DNA of 64,000 nt from Flavobacteriaceae bacterium MAR_2010_72. GTDB lineage: Bacteria > Bacteroidota > Bacteroidia > Flavobacteriales > Flavobacteriaceae. Below, piece by piece: positions 1 through 8,953 of this stretch. Location of the stretch: positions 124,001 through 188,000 of the forward strand of contig QXCW01000002.1 in assembly GCA_003550275.1 (NCBI GenBank), in the 5' to 3' direction. How positions within the stretch are numbered: position 1 is the stretch's first letter; each line of letters begins with the position of its first letter. The notes under the pieces are model-generated. The model was not told the DNA's origin. It was given only the letters and a program-made list of their open reading frames with translations, and searched no databases. Both the position numbers and the translations under genes were made by a program.

Positions 1-144
1 CAATTCATAATTCACATTGGCAGGCTGATAAATTGGAAGTTTTTTGTCAACTTTTAGGATGTTATAGAAAATGGAAATAATAAGGATTGAAAGAATTAAC
101 AAAGCAATTCCAAAGTATTTGTAGTCTTTAAAAAAGGATAACAT
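1..144 (-). CDS. SCO family protein (SCO1/SenC), N-terminal part, cut by window edge
   Basis: Only the first 48 codons are in the window; the gene continues off the left edge. The frame starts at an ATG at 144 and reads without a stop to base 1. It has a single membrane anchor (about residues 10-28, rich in Ile/Leu) followed by KVDKKLPIYQPANVNYEL. The LPIYQP..VN.EL segment is typical of Flavobacteriaceae SCO1/SenC proteins just before their thioredoxin-like domain. That family delivers copper to cytochrome oxidase or acts as a thiol reductase at the outer face of the inner membrane. The metal-binding CxxxC lies beyond the edge, so function cannot be checked. It is divergent from the M1 peptidase gene. 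Confidence 0.7.
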   Translation of the reverse strand, partial: MLSFFKDYKYFGIALLILSILIISIFYNILKVDKKLPIYQPANVNYEL

Positions 145-180
145 GCTTATTGTGATTTGACTTAACTAAAGATTTGAGTG

Positions 181-188
181 CAAAAATA
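181..188 (-). promoter_or_regulatory. Putative -7 box (TATTTTTG) for the SCO gene
   Basis: On the minus strand the bases read TATTTTTG, matching the Bacteroidota -7 consensus TAnnTTTG, 36 bp upstream of the SCO start codon. No TTTG is seen 19 bp further upstream, only an AT-rich stretch, so this rests on the -7 box alone. Confidence 0.4.
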
Positions 189-247
189 CAACACATTACT
201 ATTAAAAATGGTATTTTTAAACTGCTATTGAAGAAAATTTGCCCAAA

Positions 248-2182
248 ATGAAACATTATTTACTCCTTATTGTTTTAATACTTCCTTTGATCTTTCAGGG
301 TCAAGATTTTGAGAAAAGTTTAAAGAATATTCGAGAAGCCGAGGCTAAATCGGCACTCAAACGGATGTTGTTTAGAGCTAATATGAATACTGGTAATTAT
401 GATGTAAAATATCACCGACTAGCGCTTAATGTTAATCCTTCTCAAACTACCATTTCTGGCGATGTTACGACCTATTTTGAAGCTAAAGAGAGCATGAATG
501 ACATCACTTTTGATTTAGCAGATAACATGATCGTATCACAGGTGTTGCAACGTGGAGTCCCACTAACTTATGTTCAAAACACTAATGACGAGCTTATTAT
601 TACCTTACCTGCAAGCCAGAGTCAAGGAGTTTTAGATTCATTAACCATAAGTTATTCTGGAAATCCTATAAGTTCAGGTTTTGGTTCTTTTGAAGTTAAT
701 ACCCACAATGGTGATCCTGTGCTTTGGACCTTATCGGAGCCTTATGGTGCCAAAGGTTGGTGGCCATGTAAACAAGATTTGATTGATAAAATAGATTCTA
801 TAAATGTGTTTATAACCGCCCCTCAATTTAACCCTTCAAACGAAGAATATATCGCAGTGTCTAATGGCTTGGAACAGAGTCAGGTGATTAATGGGTTGGA
901 GAAAACCACCCATTTTAAGCATAGGTATCCAATTCCAGCATACCTCATTGCGATAGCAGTAACAAATTATGAAGTTTATACTCACAATGTTCCAAATAAT
1001 GGCAATCCTTTTGAAATTGTAAATTATGTGTATCCTGAAAATTTAGCTTCAGCACAAGCGAGTACGCCTGTTACTGTTGATATTATTAATTTGTTTACTG
1101 ATTTATTTGAAGAATATCCTTTTGCAAATGAAAAATATGGCCATGCCCAATTTGGATGGGGCGGCGGTATGGAGCATACAACCGTTTCTTTCATGGGCAG
1201 TTTTGGCGAAAATCTAATTGCGCATGAATTGGCCCATCAATGGTTTGGTAATAAAATTACTTGTGGTAGCTGGAAAGATATTTGGTTAAACGAAGGCTTT
1301 GCAACCTACCTATCTGGTCTTGCGCGTGAACATTTAGTTATTAGCGGGGATTTTAAAACTTGGAAACAACAGCGCATCTCCTCAATTACCTCTCAGCCCA
1401 ACGGTTCAGTATATTTAACCGATGCCGATACGACTAGTGTAGGCAGAATTTTTAATGGAAGGTTGAGTTATGATAAAGGTGCCATGGTGTTGCATATGTT
1501 ACGCAAGAAATTAGGCGATATCGATTTTTATCAAGGACTAAAAAACTATTTAAGTGATGCCAATCACGCTTTTGCCTATGCAAAAACGGCAGATTTTATT
1601 GGAATAATGGAAACAACCAGCGGGCAAAACTTAACAGAATTCTTCAATGACTGGTTGTATAATCAAGGGTACCCAAGTTATAACATTGTATGGAGCCAAT
1701 CGGGAAATCAACTAAACACATTGATTTCACAAACGCAAAGTGACCCTTCGGTATCGTTTTTTGAGGTTGAACTTCCTATAAAAGTACATGGTACATTAGG
1801 GGAAGCATTGGATATTACCCTTAACAATACATTTAATAATCAGGCATTTTCAAATACGGTGAATTTTACGATTTCTTCAATAGAGTTTGACCCTGTAGCT
1901 GATGTGATTTCAAAAAACAATTCGGTGACTTTAAGTTTAAACGGTTCAGAATTCAATACGAGCATAACAGTTTTCCCTAATCCGTCAAATCACTTATTCA
2001 TGATGACAAAACCCGATACCCTAAAAGTTGAAGAGGTTAGGTTGTTTAATACTTTAGGCCAGTTGCTCTATAAAAATTCTTGGACTTCCCAAATAGATGT
2101 GTCTTCGTTTTCAACTGGCTTGATTTTTGCTCAATTTGACACCAATCACGGCGTAATTAATAAAACGCTGTTAAAAATCTAA
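248..2182 (+). CDS. M1 family metallopeptidase (aminopeptidase N-like) with T9SS sorting domain
   Basis: Secreted zinc aminopeptidase of the gluzincin M1 family, 644 residues from the ATG at 248. That ATG is preferred over an upstream TTG at 239 because it begins directly with a signal peptide (MKHYLLLIVLILPLIFQGQ). The exopeptidase motif appears as GGMEH (306-310) and the zinc site as HELAH (326-330) with the third ligand Glu in LNEG (E349). After the catalytic and M1 C-terminal regions, the last 80 or so residues form a T9SS type A sorting domain (VFPNPSNH, then an LFNTLGQLLY strand). The enzyme is therefore probably exported through the outer membrane and anchored or released at the surface, where it would trim peptides from protein food. 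The gene stands alone; rseP follows with its own promoter. Confidence 0.92.
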   Translation: MKHYLLLIVLILPLIFQGQDFEKSLKNIREAEAKSALKRMLFRANMNTGNYDVKYHRLALNVNPSQTTISGDVTTYFEAKESMNDITFDLADNMIVSQVLQRGVPLTYVQNTNDELIITLPASQSQGVLDSLTISYSGNPISSGFGSFEVNTHNGDPVLWTLSEPYGAKGWWPCKQDLIDKIDSINVFITAPQFNPSNEEYIAVSNGLEQSQVINGLEKTTHFKHRYPIPAYLIAIAVTNYEVYTHNVPNNGNPFEIVNYVYPENLASAQASTPVTVDIINLFTDLFEEYPFANEKYGHAQFGWGGGMEHTTVSFMGSFGENLIAHELAHQWFGNKITCGSWKDIWLNEGFATYLSGLAREHLVISGDFKTWKQQRISSITSQPNGSVYLTDADTTSVGRIFNGRLSYDKGAMVLHMLRKKLGDIDFYQGLKNYLSDANHAFAYAKTADFIGIMETTSGQNLTEFFNDWLYNQGYPSYNIVWSQSGNQLNTLISQTQSDPSVSFFEVELPIKVHGTLGEALDITLNNTFNNQAFSNTVNFTISSIEFDPVADVISKNNSVTLSLNGSEFNTSITVFPNPSNHLFMMTKPDTLKVEEVRLFNTLGQLLYKNSWTSQIDVSSFSTGLIFAQFDTNHGVINKTLLKI

Positions 2183-2200
2183 TGATTACAACTAAGATAG

Positions 2201-2231
2201 TTTTCTAAATGACGGTAAAACATTACTTTTG
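2201..2231 (+). promoter_or_regulatory. Promoter of rseP (TTTT-N19-TACTTTTG)
   Basis: TACTTTTG at 2224-2231 fits the Bacteroidota -7 box TAnnTTTG. TTTT at 2201-2204 lies exactly 19 bp upstream at the -33 position. Transcription would begin near 2238, giving a leader of about 23 nt before the rseP ATG at 2261. Confidence 0.55.
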
Positions 2232-2260
2232 TGCCCTATAATTTTTTTGACTAGATATAC

Positions 2261-3601
2261 ATGGAATTTGTTATAAAAATATCTCAATTTTTATTGAGCC
2301 TTTCGGTTTTGATTATCCTACATGAGTTGGGTCATTTTATTCCAGCAAAACTTTTTAAAACGAGGGTAGAAAAATTCTATCTGTTTTTTGACATTAAATA
2401 TTCATTGTTTAAAAAGAAAATAGGAGAAACTGTTTATGGTATTGGCTGGTTGCCCTTGGGAGGCTATGTGAAAATCTCGGGGATGATAGACGAGAGCATG
2501 GACAAAGAGCAAATGGCTCAACCACCGCAACCATGGGAGTTTCGTTCAAAACCTTCTTGGCAGCGTTTGATTATTATGCTCGGGGGTGTAACCGTTAATT
2601 TTATCCTGGCGTGGGCCATCTATATCTTCGTTTCTGGATTTTATGGAGATACCACGGTGGCTACAGATAGCATACAAGATGGCTATTTAATTGAAAATAA
2701 TGCTATTAAAGATGTTGGTATTCAAACAGGCGATAATATTGTTTCTGTAAATGGAGAAAAACATGATAACTTAACTGATCTTAGTTATAGTTTTATAACC
2801 GCGAAAAATGCGGTTATAGAAAGAAACGGGCAGGAGATAAATATTGATTTTCCACAAGACTTTGCTGGTAAATTAACGAATTCAAATGGTGCTCCCCTTT
2901 TAAGCTTACGAACCCCATTTTATGTTGATCGCGTTATTGATACAATGCCTAATGCTAATTCGGGCATCAAGAAGGGCGATGTTATTGTTGGAATCAACGC
3001 CAAAGAGCTTAAGTATTTTGATGAATTTCCAGATGCATTGAGCGAATTTAAAAATCAAGAGGTTACTGCTAAAGTCTTACGAGATCATCAAACTGTTGAT
3101 GTCAATTTAAAGGTGGATAATGACGCCAAATTGGGCATTATTAGAGGCGGAAGTTTAGAGTTGTTCGACGAACTTGGCTATGTTGATATGGTAAGAAAAG
3201 AATACGGTTTTATAGAAAGCTTCGGTGTTGGCACAAATAAGTTTATAAAGCAATTTAAAAAGTATGGCGAGCAATTAAAGTTGATTTTTACGCCAAGCAC
3301 GGGTGCCTATCAAGGTGTTGGCGGATTTTATGCGATCTATAATGTGTTTCCAGATTCTTGGAGCTGGGAATTTTTCTGGGGTATAACCGCCTTTTTATCG
3401 ATCATGCTTGGTGTTCTTAACTTATTGCCAATCCCTGCTTTAGACGGCGGGCATGTCATGTTTTTGTTTTATGAGATGATTTCTGGCCGTAAGCCAAGTG
3501 AAAAATTCTTGGAACGCGCTCAAATGGTTGGATTCTTTATATTAATTGGACTGGTGCTTTTCGCAAATGGGAATGATATTTTTAAAGCTATTTTTAAGTA
3601 A
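2261..3601 (+). CDS. rseP: RIP metalloprotease RseP (site-2 protease, M50)
   Basis: Inner-membrane zinc protease that cuts transmembrane segments, such as anti-sigma factors or signal-peptide remnants, within the bilayer. The active site HELGH lies at residues 21-25 inside the first membrane helix. The second conserved site, NLLPIPALDGGH, is at 387-398 (Asp395 as metal ligand). Between them are a membrane helix near 105-125 and two PDZ-like stretches (about 130-290), including the GIQTGDNIVSVNG and GIKKGDVIVGIN turns. At 446 residues it has the usual length. It is the only intramembrane protease in the window and, by family knowledge, could act on FecR-type anti-sigma factors such as the one at 32294-33208, but no genetic link is visible. 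Confidence 0.95.
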   Translation: MEFVIKISQFLLSLSVLIILHELGHFIPAKLFKTRVEKFYLFFDIKYSLFKKKIGETVYGIGWLPLGGYVKISGMIDESMDKEQMAQPPQPWEFRSKPSWQRLIIMLGGVTVNFILAWAIYIFVSGFYGDTTVATDSIQDGYLIENNAIKDVGIQTGDNIVSVNGEKHDNLTDLSYSFITAKNAVIERNGQEINIDFPQDFAGKLTNSNGAPLLSLRTPFYVDRVIDTMPNANSGIKKGDVIVGINAKELKYFDEFPDALSEFKNQEVTAKVLRDHQTVDVNLKVDNDAKLGIIRGGSLELFDELGYVDMVRKEYGFIESFGVGTNKFIKQFKKYGEQLKLIFTPSTGAYQGVGGFYAIYNVFPDSWSWEFFWGITAFLSIMLGVLNLLPIPALDGGHVMFLFYEMISGRKPSEKFLERAQMVGFFILIGLVLFANGNDIFKAIFK

Positions 3602-3620
3602 ATATTTTTAAAAAAAAAGG

Positions 3621-3651
3621 TTTGGAGAAAATAAAAAATACCATATATTTG
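3621..3651 (+). promoter_or_regulatory. Promoter of the tRNA cluster (TTTG-N19-TATATTTG)
   Basis: TTTG at 3621-3624 and TATATTTG at 3644-3651 are separated by exactly 19 bp, a full match to the Bacteroidota sigma-A consensus. It sits 22 bp before the tRNA-Asn gene, right after the rseP stop codon. Confidence 0.8.
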
Positions 3652-3673
3652 CACTCGCAAAAAGCGATAACAT

Positions 3674-3747
3674 TCCTCTTTAGCTCAGTTGGTTAGAGCA
3701 TCTGACTGTTAATCAGAGGGTCCTTGGTTCGAGCCCAAGAAGAGGAG
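3674..3747 (+). tRNA. tRNA-Asn (GTT)
   Basis: Cloverleaf with acceptor TCCTCTT pairing with AAGAGGA, anticodon stem TCTGA/TCAGA around loop CTGTTAA (anticodon GTT), and a T arm with GGTTCGAGCC. CCA is not encoded. First gene of a three-tRNA group. Confidence 0.95.
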
Positions 3748-3755
3748 CAAATAAG

Positions 3756-3783
3756 AGTTCAGCAGGAATGTTGAACTTTTTTT
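3756..3783 (+). terminator. Intrinsic terminator between tRNA-Asn and tRNA-Arg
   Basis: AGTTCAGCA (3756-3764) pairs with TGTTGAACT (3769-3777), with one G-T wobble and a GGAA loop, and is followed by a run of seven T from 3777. It lies only 9 bp after tRNA-Asn and 8 bp before tRNA-Arg. Confidence 0.75.
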
Positions 3784-3790
3784 GTTTAAA

Positions 3791-3860
3791 GCTCTATAGT
3801 TCAACGGATAGAACAAAAGTTTCCTAAACTTTAGATTCAGGTTCGATTCCTGATGGAGCT
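3791..3860 (+). tRNA. tRNA-Arg (CCT)
   Basis: Acceptor GCTCTAT pairs with ATGGAGC (one G-T). Anticodon stem AAAGT/ACTTT encloses loop TTCCTAA (anticodon CCT). T stem TCAGG/CCTGA. CCA is not encoded. No clear promoter is seen between the preceding terminator and this gene. Confidence 0.92.
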
Positions 3861-3889
3861 ACAGAAACAAATTTGTTGAAACTACTATT

Positions 3890-3968
<79 letters not shown>

Positions 3969-3970
3969 AC

Positions 3971-3997
3971 AAGTGATGTGAAAGCATCACTTTTTTT
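3971..3997 (+). terminator. Intrinsic terminator after tRNA-Pro
   Basis: AAGTGATG (3971-3978) and CATCACTT (3985-3992) form an 8-bp stem around a six-base loop, ending in a run of T to 3997. Closes the tRNA transcript. Confidence 0.85.
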
Positions 3998-4097
3998 GTT
4001 CAACGAAAACAATTCCTAATTTATTTACTTAATTTGTATTCATTTAATGAAAGCGGCTTATCCTTTTTAAGTCTTAAGTCATCAATACCTTTATCTC

Positions 4098-5114
4098 ATG
4101 GGAGCAAAAACAACACTTAAAGATTTGGCTAAAATGTTGGACGTATCAATTTCAACAGTTTCTAAGGCCTTAAATGATAGTCCAGAAATCAGTCTCCCAA
4201 CTCGGATAAAGATTAAAGAACTTGCCGCTTCTTGTAATTATGTGCCTAATAATATTGCACAAAGCTTAAAATCAAAATCTACTAAAACCATAGGCGTTAT
4301 TATTCCTTCAATTTTAATTGAATTCTTTAATAAAGTACTTTATGGAATTGAGGCTGAAGCCACAAAGAGAGGCTATAAAATCATTATATGCTTATCTAAC
4401 GAAACCTTCAAAAAGGAACAAGAAAGTATAGATACTTTTATCAATGGTAGTGTTGACGGGATTATTTTGTCGGTCGCTGAAGAAACTCAAAAAACAAACC
4501 AAATATCACACTTTCAAAAGAGTTTAAATTACAGTTTGCCAATGGTGATGTTCGATAGGGTTTTAGATGACATCGATTGCGATAAGGTCACTGTTGATGA
4601 TTTTGAAGGGGCCTATAAGGCCACAAGGTTTTTATCAAAAACTGGTGGGCAAAACATCCTTTTCTTGAATACCTTGTCGGGCATAAGTGTTGGGCGATTG
4701 CGGGAACAAGGTTATAAAAAGGCAATGACCAATCTTAAAAGAACACCTTTAGTATTAAATTTAGAAAACTACAAAGCCATTGAAAAGGGGTTAGGTAATA
4801 TTTTAAAGGAACAAAAAATTGATGCTATTCTGGCCGCGGACGAATACTCGGCCTTGTTGGCTATGAATGTGGCGCGATTAAATGGCTTTAGCATCCCAGA
4901 CGATATTTCGGTTATTGGGTTTACCAACGGCCTTATTTCAGAATACGCAATGCCGTCCTTAACCGTAGTAAGTCAGCACGCTGAAAATATTGGAAGTCTA
5001 GCCGTTGATAGATTAATTAATAGGATAGAAAACAAGTCGACGCCAGAGCCTATTCATGATGTGGTAAAAACCAAAATTATTGAACGAAATTCGACAAATA
5101 AAATTAAAAAGTAA
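4098..5114 (+). CDS. LacI family transcriptional regulator
   Basis: 338-residue repressor or activator with an N-terminal LacI helix-turn-helix (about residues 6-26, TLKDLAKMLDVSISTVSKAL) and hinge (LAQSLKSK-like, about 53-60). A periplasmic-binding-protein-like effector domain follows from about residue 64 (KTIGVIIPSI) to near 330. Family members sense a sugar or small metabolite and bind a palindromic operator. Its neighbours are tRNAs and, convergently, the threonine dehydrogenase gene; no carbohydrate operon is next to it, so its target is probably elsewhere. No recognisable operator was seen in front of adjacent genes. Start ATG follows directly on an AT-rich leader. Confidence 0.9.
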   Translation: MGAKTTLKDLAKMLDVSISTVSKALNDSPEISLPTRIKIKELAASCNYVPNNIAQSLKSKSTKTIGVIIPSILIEFFNKVLYGIEAEATKRGYKIIICLSNETFKKEQESIDTFINGSVDGIILSVAEETQKTNQISHFQKSLNYSLPMVMFDRVLDDIDCDKVTVDDFEGAYKATRFLSKTGGQNILFLNTLSGISVGRLREQGYKKAMTNLKRTPLVLNLENYKAIEKGLGNILKEQKIDAILAADEYSALLAMNVARLNGFSIPDDISVIGFTNGLISEYAMPSLTVVSQHAENIGSLAVDRLINRIENKSTPEPIHDVVKTKIIERNSTNKIKK

Positions 5115-5129
5115 ATCTATTTTTAAACC

Positions 5130-6089
5130 TTACTTGTTCTCTAACTTATATTTTTGACCTAATTGAATAATCATTTCTTTGGTCATTTGGCTTAAATTAA
5201 AATCGTGACCCCATTTCCAGTCGTCTCTTGCGGCACTATCATCAATAGATTGTGGCCAACTATCTGCAATTTGTTGGCGATAATCAGGCTTATAGGTGAT
5301 TTCAAAATCAGGGATATGCTTTTTGATCTCTTCAACAAGTTGTTTTGGAGTAAAACTAAATGCCGATAAATTATAAGATGAACGGATTTTTATTTGTTCT
5401 TGTGGAGCCTGCATAATGTTAACCGTAGCTTTAATGGCATCATCCATAAACATCATAGGTAGGGCAGTCGCTTCTGTTAGGAAGCATTCATAGTTGCCTT
5501 CGGTTATAGCTTTGTGGAATATATCCACAGCATAATCAGTTGTACCACCACCAGGCATAGTTTTCCAACTAATAATGCCTGGATATCTCATACTTCGCAC
5601 GTCAACCTTATATTTTTGATGGTAATATTCGCACCAGCGCTCACCAACTTGTTTTGTAATTCCATAAACCGTTGAAGGTTCTGTAATCGTGTGTTGAGGT
5701 GTATTTACTTTTGGTGTTGTTGGTCCAAATACAGCAATACTTGAAGGCCAGAACACTTTTTTTATAAAACCTTCTTTAGCAAGATTGAGGACATGAAAAA
5801 GTGAATCCATATTAAGGTCCCAAGCTTTCATAGGATATTTTTCACCAGTGGCACTTAACATGGCAGCCATGAGATATACCGTATCAATTTCATATTTTTC
5901 AATACAAATTTTTACAGCGGCATAATCTTGGGCGTCTAAAATTTCAAATAATCCAGAATTAACCACATCTAAATTATTGTAATTAATATCACTAGCAATC
6001 ACGTTATCAGCACCATAAATTGCCCGTAATTTAAAGGCAAGTTCAGAACCTATTTGACCTCCAGCACCTATAATTAAAATTCTAGACAT
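5130..6089 (-). CDS. L-threonine 3-dehydrogenase, short-chain (SDR/epimerase-like) type
   Basis: Cytoplasmic NAD-dependent oxidation of L-threonine to 2-amino-3-ketobutyrate, feeding glycine and acetyl-CoA. The 319-residue protein has a Rossmann motif GAGGQIG (8-14), a Ser region WPSSIAVFG (about 114-122) and a catalytic YGITK (Tyr142, Lys146). YPGIISWKTMPGGGTTDYAV is the substrate-side segment characteristic of the SDR-type TDH known from Flavobacterium and Cytophaga rather than the zinc alcohol-dehydrogenase type. Length fits the family (about 310-320). A generic NAD-dependent epimerase is the alternative, but the PGGGTTDYAV segment argues for TDH. No kbl gene is adjacent. A promoter is visible upstream. 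Confidence 0.85.
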   Translation of the reverse strand: MSRILIIGAGGQIGSELAFKLRAIYGADNVIASDINYNNLDVVNSGLFEILDAQDYAAVKICIEKYEIDTVYLMAAMLSATGEKYPMKAWDLNMDSLFHVLNLAKEGFIKKVFWPSSIAVFGPTTPKVNTPQHTITEPSTVYGITKQVGERWCEYYHQKYKVDVRSMRYPGIISWKTMPGGGTTDYAVDIFHKAITEGNYECFLTEATALPMMFMDDAIKATVNIMQAPQEQIKIRSSYNLSAFSFTPKQLVEEIKKHIPDFEITYKPDYRQQIADSWPQSIDDSAARDDWKWGHDFNLSQMTKEMIIQLGQKYKLENK

Positions 6090-6117
6090 AACTTTTGTAA
6101 ATCATTTATTGAGGCTT

Positions 6118-6148
6118 CAAAAGTAATAAGAAAAGCTATGAGTAAAAA
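6118..6148 (-). promoter_or_regulatory. Promoter of the threonine dehydrogenase gene (TTTT-N19-TACTTTTG)
   Basis: Read on the minus strand, TACTTTTG (6125-6118) is preceded after exactly 19 bp by TTTT (6148-6145), the same form as the rseP promoter. It lies about 29 bp from the start codon at 6089. Confidence 0.5.
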
Positions 6149-6229
6149 CTTAATGCAAATAAATATGCACAACAAATAACGTTAAGTTTAGTTATATTTA
6201 CCCATTCAATTAGTACCATAGGTTTGTTT

Positions 6230-6760
6230 ATGCGCATCAGTAAATTTTATATTTTCATTTTGATTCTTTTTAGTTTTAACTGTAAAAATTCGTCAAAAGA
6301 AACTGTTCCAGAAGTGTTAGAGGTAAGCCCTAGCAATAGTATTTCTGAAAAGGATATTGAAAAGCTTGATTATGTTGATTATAATTTGAGCAGTGATGCA
6401 CAAAAATCGCTTCAAGATTGGCAAAAATATAAAGAATTACAGGATTATGTAACCTTTTTAAAAAAGCTGGATTTTTCTTTCTTTAATGAAGAAAAGACGA
6501 TTCTTAAAACCTTTATAAATGATTTTAATACAGAAATGCCTCAATCCATAAAAACGGCACCTATAGTATCTCGAGCTAAAGTATTAGAGACTAAATTGTT
6601 GAAATTGAATAGTGTAATGCGTTTAGATAATATGGATAAAGCAGTTAAACTGGAAGCAATTCAAGAGTTTTTAATTGCGCTTTCAAACTTTAATCTTCAA
6701 GTTAATAAAAAGTTTGAATTGGAAGCAAATCTTGTCGACAAGGAAAAAACTGAACAGTAG
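6230..6760 (+). CDS. Hypothetical lipoprotein
   Basis: Not recognised as a named family. The ATG at 6230 is preferred over TTG at 6224 because it opens a short signal sequence MRISKFYIFILILFSFNC with a plausible lipobox Cys. The mature part of about 158 residues is mostly helical-looking and rich in Lys, Glu and Leu (SDAQKSLQDWQKYKELQDYV...), without a catalytic motif or further membrane segment. It stands upstream of, and in the same direction as, the M13 peptidase with a gap of 107 bp. A periplasmic or outer-membrane inner-leaflet location is likely; no function is proposed. Confidence 0.6.
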   Translation: MRISKFYIFILILFSFNCKNSSKETVPEVLEVSPSNSISEKDIEKLDYVDYNLSSDAQKSLQDWQKYKELQDYVTFLKKLDFSFFNEEKTILKTFINDFNTEMPQSIKTAPIVSRAKVLETKLLKLNSVMRLDNMDKAVKLEAIQEFLIALSNFNLQVNKKFELEANLVDKEKTEQ

Positions 6761-6867
6761 ACTTTTAAATTATTGACAAATCTTAATTTTTTGTTAAGAT
6801 GTAACAAATTTGGAGTTTAAACTTCTTATTAATAACTAATTTTAATTCGAATAAAATTTTTAAAAGC

Positions 6868-8931
6868 ATGAAAACCAATATGAAGCAAGTATTGGCTGTT
6901 TCTTTTGTGGCTTTTGGCATCTTAATTGGATGCAAAGAGGACACCAAAAAAGACATGGCCACTAGCGAAAAAATTCCAGGTATTATTCTGGAAAACATGG
7001 ACACCACTGTAAGTCCAAAAGACGATTTTTATAATTATGTTAATGGTAATTGGATGAGAACTAACACCATTCCTGATGACGAAACCCGTTGGGGTGGTTT
7101 TGGGGTATTGCGTAAGTCTACTAGAAAAGATGTATTGGAAATTGTAAACACGTCTAAAGAATTAGGGACATACGCTGAAGGAACCGATCAAAAAAAGGCA
7201 CTCCTTATTTTTGAAACCGAATTGGATACGGTTGCTAGAGACGCAGCTGGGATTAAACCACTTCAACCCTTGTTAGATGCTATTGATGGTATCAAGAACC
7301 TAAAAGATATGCAAACTGTTTACGCTTCCACAATGGGTGTTTCTGCGCCGTTTGCGGGAATAGGTGCATCAGCTAATCTGAATGATAGTAGTATGAACAT
7401 TGCTTGGCTTTTTGCTCCAGGACTTGGATTGCAACGTGATTATTATCTTGACCAAGACGAAAAGTCTAAACAAATCAGGGGTCAATATGTTGACCACGTC
7501 ACCAGAATGCTTCAATTTATTAATTATAGTGAATCGGAAGCTAAAACAGCCGCGCAAAAAATATTAGATCTAGAAACAAAATTAGCGGAGCCTAGATTGG
7601 ATAAAGTGGCTATGCGTGATGCGCGAAACTTTAATAATCCAATGTCGGTAGCCGATTTACAAAAATTGACTCCAGTTATTGATTGGAATAAATTTATAGC
7701 AGATATGGGTATCACAAAAAAAATAGATACGCTCAATGTTATGCAACCAAAATATATGGTTGCCCTTAATGCCTTCTTAAAAACAACGCCAATTGAAGAC
7801 ATCAAAACCTTGATGGATTGGAGCACCTTAAATAGTGCAGCTGGATTTTTAACCACCGAGATTGAAAAAGCCAATTGGGAGTTTTATGCTAAAACTTTAA
7901 ATGGCGCGCAAAAACAACGTCCGCCGGAAGAACGCGCTTTAGGAACTGTTGATGGTGCAGTTGGAGAAGCCATTGGTAAATTATATGTAGAAGCCAAATT
8001 CCCGCCAGAAGCTAAAGCCAAAGCAGAATTAATGATTGCTAATGTAATTAAAGCGTTCCAAAACCGAATTAAAAACTTGGATTGGATGAGTGAAGAAACC
8101 AAGTTAAAGGCAATTGAAAAATTAGATAAGTTTACTGTTAAAATTGCTTACCCAGATGAGTGGGAAAACTACTCTAATTTGATGGTAAAAGAAGGGAATA
8201 GCTATGCAGAAAACATGTTGGCCGTAGGCAAATGGGCTATGGAAAAAAACCTTTCTGAAATAGGTGAGCCCGTTGATAAGACTGAATGGGGTATGCCACC
8301 TCAAACCGTAAATGCGTATTTTAATCCAAGAAATAATGAGATTGTATTTCCAGCTGCAATTTTGCAGCCACCGTTCTATAATTATACAGCTGATGAAGCA
8401 GTAAATTATGGTGGTATTGGCGCTGTGATAGGCCATGAAATTTCTCATGCTTTTGACGATTCAGGAGCGCGTTTTGACGGTGATGGAAACCTTAAAAATT
8501 GGTGGACTGAAAAAGATTTAGAAGAGTTCACTAAACGTGGAGATGCTTTAGCCGAGCAGTATAGTGCTATTGAAGTATTAGATAGTGTTTACATTAATGG
8601 CAAGTTTACTTTAGGTGAAAATATCGGAGATCTAGGTGGAGTTTTAGGAGCTTACGATGGATTGCAGTTGTTCTTCAAAGAAAATGGAAGACCAGATAAC
8701 ATTGATGGCTTTACGCCAGAGCAAAGGTTCTTTATGAGCTGGGCAACCGTTTGGAGAACCTTAACACGAGAAGATGCCTTAAGAACACAGATCAAAACAG
8801 ATCCTCACTCACCAGGTATTTATAGGGCAACACAACCGTTAAAAAATATCGATGCGTTTTACGAAGCTTTTGATATACAAGAAGGAGACCCTATGTATTT
8901 AGCTCCTGAAAAGCGAGTTAGAATTTGGTAA
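6868..8931 (+). CDS. M13 family metallopeptidase (neprilysin/PepO-like), lipoprotein
   Basis: Zinc endopeptidase of the neprilysin family, 687 residues, which cuts oligopeptides. A lipoprotein signal is seen at the N-terminus (lipobox ILIGC, Cys22). The substrate-binding motif reads NAYFNP (usually NAYY), the zinc site is HEISH (His523, Glu524, His527), and the third ligand Glu584 lies in GENIGDLGG. Like bacterial M13 enzymes it ends in a short basic/Trp tail (RVRIW) where the eukaryotic proteins have CxxW. It is probably tethered in the periplasm or on the outer membrane. A strong terminator follows. Confidence 0.94.
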   Translation: MKTNMKQVLAVSFVAFGILIGCKEDTKKDMATSEKIPGIILENMDTTVSPKDDFYNYVNGNWMRTNTIPDDETRWGGFGVLRKSTRKDVLEIVNTSKELGTYAEGTDQKKALLIFETELDTVARDAAGIKPLQPLLDAIDGIKNLKDMQTVYASTMGVSAPFAGIGASANLNDSSMNIAWLFAPGLGLQRDYYLDQDEKSKQIRGQYVDHVTRMLQFINYSESEAKTAAQKILDLETKLAEPRLDKVAMRDARNFNNPMSVADLQKLTPVIDWNKFIADMGITKKIDTLNVMQPKYMVALNAFLKTTPIEDIKTLMDWSTLNSAAGFLTTEIEKANWEFYAKTLNGAQKQRPPEERALGTVDGAVGEAIGKLYVEAKFPPEAKAKAELMIANVIKAFQNRIKNLDWMSEETKLKAIEKLDKFTVKIAYPDEWENYSNLMVKEGNSYAENMLAVGKWAMEKNLSEIGEPVDKTEWGMPPQTVNAYFNPRNNEIVFPAAILQPPFYNYTADEAVNYGGIGAVIGHEISHAFDDSGARFDGDGNLKNWWTEKDLEEFTKRGDALAEQYSAIEVLDSVYINGKFTLGENIGDLGGVLGAYDGLQLFFKENGRPDNIDGFTPEQRFFMSWATVWRTLTREDALRTQIKTDPHSPGIYRATQPLKNIDAFYEAFDIQEGDPMYLAPEKRVRIW

Positions 8932-8953
8932 AAGGTAGTTGAATGTTTAAAAC

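Noticed and set aside
6776-6800. ATCTTAA...TTAAGAT inverted repeat before the M13 peptidase gene
   Set aside because: Only A/T-rich pairs with a T-rich loop and no T tail after it; not convincing as terminator or operator.
7524-7874. Long antisense open frames within the M13 peptidase gene (also 7884-8102 and 8122-8448)
   Set aside because: They lie wholly opposite a strongly conserved gene, with no signal, motif or promoter; explained by codon bias of the real gene.
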